DNA from: QAMX01 sp003149835
Lineage (GTDB): Bacteria; Bacillota; Clostridia; Oscillospirales; QAMX01
Assembly (NCBI GenBank): GCA_959600635.1
Contig: CAUGMN010000001.1
Span: 25,699 to 89,698, forward strand
Length of the DNA: 64,000 nucleotides
Reading direction: 5' to 3'
Shown here: positions 60,738-64,000 of the stretch, piece after piece
How positions within the stretch are numbered: the stretch's first letter is position 1
Layout of the letters: every line of letters starts with the position of its first letter
The notes under the pieces: generated by a model
What the model was told of the DNA's origin: nothing
Databases searched by the model: none
What the model saw: the letters and a program-made list of their open reading frames with translations, nothing else
Program-made: the position numbers and the translations under genes

Positions 60738-61163
60738 ATGACTGTGGATTCCATCAAAAACGGGATCGTGATCGACCACATCGAGGCGGGAAAAGGCATG
60801 GCGCTTTACCAGTTTCTGAACCTCGACCGGCTGACCTGTCCGGTCGCGATTATCAAAAACGTCGTCAGCGCTCAGCTCGGCAAAAAGGACATCATCAAGA
60901 TCGACGGGACGCTCGACGTCGGCCTCGACGTGCTCGGCTATCTGGCGCCGGGCATTACGGTCAACGTCATCCGCGACGGCGCGATCGCCCGCAAATGGCA
61001 CCCGCCGCTGCCCGAGCAGGTGACGGACGTCATCCGCTGTAAAAACCCGCGCTGCATCACCTCGACCGAGCAGGAGCTGCCGCACGTGTTCCGGCTCACC
61101 GACCGCGAAAACCGCGTCTACCGCTGTATCTACTGCGAGACAAGGGCCAAAACAGACGATTGA
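60738..61163 (+). CDS. pyrI: Aspartate carbamoyltransferase regulatory subunit
   Basis: This 141-residue protein carries a nucleotide-binding domain (KNGIVIDHIEAGKGMALYQFL) and a zinc domain with four Cys in CKNPRCITSTEQ and CIYCETRA. It binds CTP/ATP to adjust PyrB allosterically, so this operon's flux may be controlled at protein level. It is 19 bases after pyrB and last in the operon. Confidence 0.95.
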   Translation: MTVDSIKNGIVIDHIEAGKGMALYQFLNLDRLTCPVAIIKNVVSAQLGKKDIIKIDGTLDVGLDVLGYLAPGITVNVIRDGAIARKWHPPLPEQVTDVIRCKNPRCITSTEQELPHVFRLTDRENRVYRCIYCETRAKTDD

Positions 61164-61219
61164 CGAAGGGGAATAAGGTGTCGCCGCCGTCTGCCGGGCT
61201 CCGAGCTCAGAATACAGAC

Positions 61220-61260
61220 AAAAAGGGTTTCCCCGCCCGCGGACGGAGAAACCCTTTTTG
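61220..61260. terminator. Bidirectional terminator, end of pyr operon
   Basis: AAAAAGGGTTTC (61220-61231) pairs with GAAACCCTTTTT (61248-61259). A and T runs on both sides serve pyrI and the converging metalloprotease gene. Confidence 0.92.
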
Positions 61261-61274
61261 GAAAAATGGCGCGC

Positions 61275-62132
61275 CTATTGGGAGATCATATGGCCGCAGG
61301 CGCACCGCTGAATATAGGGATTCATGGAAATCACTTCATAGCTGTGCGCTTGATTGAGGTTGTAGCCCTTGCAGAGCGTGCATTCGCGCGAATGCTTGGT
61401 TGAGGTGATGTTGGAATAGGCAAAAGTGTGCTCGTTCCATTCGTGAAGCCCGAGGATCACGCAGGCGCCGCGCTTGTCCGACAGCGTGGGCAGATTCGGC
61501 AGAGTGCTGCCGCCGAACCATCCGTAGCCCATCAGCTGGTAATGGGTGACGTTGATACGATCGGGATCGAGATCTTTGAGCCCGAAAATATGGCCGAACT
61601 CGTGCGCGATGGTGTGGTCTACGTGATTGCCGTATGAATCGTTGAAAATCAGGCCGGTATTGATTTTTAATTTGGCGCCGGAGATCAGGTGGTTGCTGCT
61701 GTCCTTGGAGCACCCGGTCCAGTCGACCTCTGCGAGATACATATATTCTTGCATTCCGTAATTTCCCCACCAGATGTTCACCATCGCGGTTCCGCTCGCT
61801 TCGGCGATGCTCAGATAGGTCCGGCTGCCGTCGAGGTCGCGGTAGAGGTTATTGGCGTGGGCGCCGGAGCTGTATGCCTGCCAGATATCGGCCGCGGCCT
61901 CGACCTCCGTCTTAATGCGCGCCCGGTACGTCTCGTCGACGGAGGCGTAGCGGTAGGTTATGGACAGCGTTCCGGCGTGCGGGGCGTTCGGATCGATCAC
62001 CCAGCAGGTCGTATTGGCGCCGTACTCAATGCTGCCTGCGGAGTCATGCGCCGACGCCCGCAGGGGAAACGCCGCCAAGAGCGGCAGACAGAGGAAAAGC
62101 GCGGCGATTCTTTTGTGACAAAGCCGTTTCAT
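61275..62132 (-). CDS. Secreted metzincin-type zinc metalloprotease
   Basis: This 285-residue exported protein has a signal peptide (1-28, RASA|HD). Residues 177-187 are HEFGHIFGLKD, an HExxHxxGxxD zinc site in which Asp187 replaces the third His, as in snapalysin-type metzincins. Met201 in YQLMGYGW is the Met-turn. After the catalytic domain comes a C-terminal module with two CxxC/CxC pairs (ECTLCKG, RCACGH) that may bind a second metal. ATG overlaps the stop of the upstream lipoprotein gene (ATGA), so the two are made together. Confidence 0.86.
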   Translation of the reverse strand: MKRLCHKRIAALFLCLPLLAAFPLRASAHDSAGSIEYGANTTCWVIDPNAPHAGTLSITYRYASVDETYRARIKTEVEAAADIWQAYSSGAHANNLYRDLDGSRTYLSIAEASGTAMVNIWWGNYGMQEYMYLAEVDWTGCSKDSSNHLISGAKLKINTGLIFNDSYGNHVDHTIAHEFGHIFGLKDLDPDRINVTHYQLMGYGWFGGSTLPNLPTLSDKRGACVILGLHEWNEHTFAYSNITSTKHSRECTLCKGYNLNQAHSYEVISMNPYIQRCACGHMISQ

Positions 62133-63043
62133 GCCGCATCGCCCTCCTTTCGCGCTTCATCCTCCGGCGAGGGTACGGGCTCGCCGGCTGCGGTCGCGGG
62201 GACGTCCTGCGCGCTCTGAACCGGCAGGCCGCTTTCGGCGCTGCCGTCGTCCGTCGTTTCTGTGCCGGCGGCGTCTGTATAAGAACCGGCGTCCGGGCTG
62301 TCCGTCATCTGATCGGTCGAGCCGAGGAGGCCGCGCGCTTCGAGGTCGGCTCTGACAAAGGCGATGAGATCGCCGAGCGCAAACTTTTCGCCGTAGGCGG
62401 CGGGGTTTTTTTGAGTCGTCGTCACGCGCTTGATCTCCGGCTCCGGCATGGCCTTGCGGATGGCGTTCATTTCAGGGCTCTCCATGCTGCGGCGGTAGAC
62501 GACCTTTTCTCCCTCTTCCTCGTAGTAATCATAGCGAGTATTGGCTCCATAAAGCGAACTTTGAGTGCCGTATTCGCTTCTTTGGGATAGCAGAGTGAAA
62601 ATTTTATCACCGGAGTGGTATGGGGGATCCATTGGCGTCTGATAGGCAAGGCTCCCCTCCTGTCGGTAAATAATGTCAATATTAGTTTCTTTTTCAAGTG
62701 TGAAATCATAGATCACTTTGGCTTTGTAGACAAACACGCAATCGGCCATTTCCGGTTCGCAGTATTGATTGGCTTTTTCCGAGGGCAGCAGCTCGACGAA
62801 TTCGACCATACAGGGAATCAGTGAAATGTCCTGATCAGCCTCCCTGCGTTCTTGCGTTACCCATGAATTCTCGTAAAAATCCAACAGTTCTCCATAGGGA
62901 AGCCGCATTCGGGAACCGCTTGTAAACCCGACCAGCTCCGCGTCAAAATCGATCTCCGAGGCCGTCTCTTTGCGGGAACAGCCCGCGAGCGGCAGAACCG
63001 CCAGCAGGAACAGGGCGGCGAGCAGTGATACAAGCCGTTTCAT
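62129..63043 (-). CDS. Putative lipoprotein coupled to the metalloprotease
   Basis: This 304-residue protein has a lipobox LPLAGC (Cys22) and is otherwise of unknown family. Residues 23-225 look like a compact globular domain (…VIYDFTLEKETNIDIIYRQ…), followed by an acidic Ser/Thr/Pro-rich tail (250-304) with no recognised motif. ATG 63043 is preceded by AAGGAGG. Stop and metalloprotease start overlap by 4 bases. A role as membrane partner, inhibitor or substrate of the protease is inference from that coupling. Confidence 0.75.
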   Translation of the reverse strand: MKRLVSLLAALFLLAVLPLAGCSRKETASEIDFDAELVGFTSGSRMRLPYGELLDFYENSWVTQERREADQDISLIPCMVEFVELLPSEKANQYCEPEMADCVFVYKAKVIYDFTLEKETNIDIIYRQEGSLAYQTPMDPPYHSGDKIFTLLSQRSEYGTQSSLYGANTRYDYYEEEGEKVVYRRSMESPEMNAIRKAMPEPEIKRVTTTQKNPAAYGEKFALGDLIAFVRADLEARGLLGSTDQMTDSPDAGSYTDAAGTETTDDGSAESGLPVQSAQDVPATAAGEPVPSPEDEARKEGDAA

Positions 63044-63161
63044 CTGTTTTTCCTCCTTACGTTTTGGCTGAATGCTTTCGCGAGATCGGACAAAACCGGA
63101 AAACTCCCACCTCCCTGTCATGGGAAAATATGAAATGGTGCTTCACAGCTTTTTCAACGCC

Positions 63162-63191
63162 AGTATATACGATGTGGTATAAAAAAAACAA
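63162..63191 (-). promoter_or_regulatory. Probable promoter of the lipoprotein-metalloprotease pair
   Basis: TTGTTT (63186-63191), 18-base spacer and TATACT (63162-63167) lie on the minus strand, about 120 bases before the lipoprotein ATG. Confidence 0.55.
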
Positions 63192-63540
63192 TGTTCAATA
63201 TAGACAAATATGGTTACATATTTCTGTGCACAAACCACAAACGGGTATACGGCAAAAGCGCCGCTGTACTCGCTGTTGTCTGCGGAGGCAAACCGGTTAG
63301 GAGCGGATAGCTGTTCCACAAGAGCGTTTGCAAAAAGTCCGCTGATGTGGGATAAGGGGTCAAAACGGATAATAAATGCCAGCGGGAACGGCCGATGCTC
63401 CGTCGAAAACCGACGGCCCGACCGAGCGGGTATTCTTGTGGATACGGACCAAAGCGGCGGCTGGACACAGGCGCATTCCGGCAGCCGCTGCTTTGGCTCC
63501 CCGCCCTGCGATTACCGCGGCAGAATGGATCGCTGAGATT
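63192..63540. other. Intergenic region with no supported gene
   Basis: Roughly 350 bases separate divergent genes. A 108-codon frame at 63210 has no ribosome site and unlikely composition. I see no repeat or RNA here. Confidence 0.4.
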
Positions 63541-63545
63541 ATTTA

Positions 63546-63606
63546 AGTCGATTTTTAGGAATAAACTGGTTAAAATATTCTAATTTGTCGTCTTACGGTT
63601 TATTAT
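63546..63606 (+). promoter_or_regulatory. Promoter of second orphan Spo0A-C gene
   Basis: AGTCGA (63546), TTTGTCG (63584-63590) and a -10 TATTAT (63601-63606) match the layout at 11994-12054 with identical distances to each other and to the ATG. Confidence 0.65.
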
Positions 63607-63641
63607 TGAAACTGATCAATAGACAAAGGAGTAAGACGACG

Positions 63642-64000
63642 ATGAGAAGCGTGCTGGACAAACTCGGCGTATCGGCCAAATACAACGGATATCATATGCT
63701 GAAAATGGCCGTGCAGATGGCGGTAGAGGATGAAGACAGGCTGACGAACATCGCGCGCTCGATTTATCCGACCCTCGCTCAGAAATTTCATACCGATACA
63801 AAAGGCGTTTACAAGAGCATCGGCAGAGCGGTCAACGCCTTCTGGCTGTATGGAAACCGGGAATTATACGACGAGATCTCCGGCTATCATGTTGAAGAAA
63901 AGCCGAACAACAAAGAGTTTATCACGACCTTGGCTACCTATGCGCATCGGCATCCTTCTAAGGAGGAACGGGAGGCCGCGCGCGGCGCCGCTGCGGCGGC
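63642..64000 (+). CDS. Stand-alone Spo0A C-terminal DNA-binding domain protein (paralog 2), 3' end outside window
   Basis: From ATG 63642 the frame is open to the window end (119 codons). It reads MRSVLDKLGVSAKYNGYHML, ARSIYPTLAQKFHTDTKGVY with the helix-turn-helix, then GRAVNAFWLYGNRELYDEI and EKPNNKEFITTLATYAHRH. It is a Spo0A effector domain without a receiver, clearly paralogous to the protein at 12090 (both start MR-x-LDKLG-SAKY-GY-ML). After the domain comes an Arg/Ala-rich extension whose end is not visible. AAAGGAG lies about 10 bases upstream. Confidence 0.86.
   Translation, partial: MRSVLDKLGVSAKYNGYHMLKMAVQMAVEDEDRLTNIARSIYPTLAQKFHTDTKGVYKSIGRAVNAFWLYGNRELYDEISGYHVEEKPNNKEFITTLATYAHRHPSKEEREAARGAAAA

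Noticed and set aside
63210..63536. 108-codon frame upstream of the second Spo0A-C gene
   Set aside because: No ribosome site, no recognisable family, Arg/Ser/Gly-rich composition typical of a chance frame.

Overview
The window is high-GC DNA from a low-GC-phylum (Bacillota) anaerobe, most likely class Clostridia and plausibly a gut Oscillospiraceae-type organism. Supporting this are two orphan Spo0A DNA-binding-domain genes, strong Shine-Dalgarno sites, sigma-A promoters with 17-base spacers, SLH-domain secretion, a Feo system with a FeoB-associated Cys-rich peptide, and a pyr operon with pyrK/pyrD type 1B plus pyrI. Species cannot be fixed from the sequence alone.

Layout. 1-6.1 kb: end of htpG, a lipoprotein, a DUF368 (PopT-type) flippase and a PiT phosphate transporter with a PhoU-like partner, separated by a 160-base inverted-repeat element. 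6.3-10.8 kb: a parE-parC-like type IIA topoisomerase operon on the minus strand. 11-16.4 kb: a sugar-isomerase-like TIM barrel, an orphan Spo0A-C protein, pnuC behind a structured attenuator leader, an amidohydrolase, a membrane protein and a 54-residue membrane peptide. 16.6-22.2 kb: a minus-strand housekeeping run recA-recX-rimO-pgsA-cysS. 22.4-30 kb: an SLH/trypsin-like protease whose promoter is a near copy of the recA promoter, two MATE exporters, a MarR regulator and a VWA protein. 30.2-30.6 kb: tRNA-Leu and initiator tRNA-Met, divergently transcribed. 31-37.8 kb: a GH38 alpha-mannosidase, a DtxR-family repressor, and feoA-feoA-feoB-Cys-rich peptide with three TTAG-N6-CTAA iron-box-like operators.

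39.8-44.6 kb holds the most unusual locus: a type I-C CRISPR-Cas system reduced to its effector complex. cas5c, cas8c (with an internal Cas11c start) and cas7c are intact. cas3 survives only as a C-terminal tail. cas4, cas1 and cas2 have collapsed into one cas4-cas2 scar carrying an additional frameshift. The array is two repeats and one spacer behind a recognisable leader, and a YtrA-type GntR/ABC operon starts directly after the last repeat.

46.7-50.7 kb: DUF1848, a phosphotransferase and two AlkZ-like genes. 50.8-61.2 kb: a complete de novo UMP operon, pyrC-carA-carB-pyrK-pyrD-pyrF-pyrE-pyrB-pyrI, with a small sialidase-like tail lodged between carB and pyrK. 61.3-63.1 kb: a translationally coupled lipoprotein and secreted metzincin. 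The window ends inside a second orphan Spo0A-C gene whose upstream region matches that of the first in spacing to the base.
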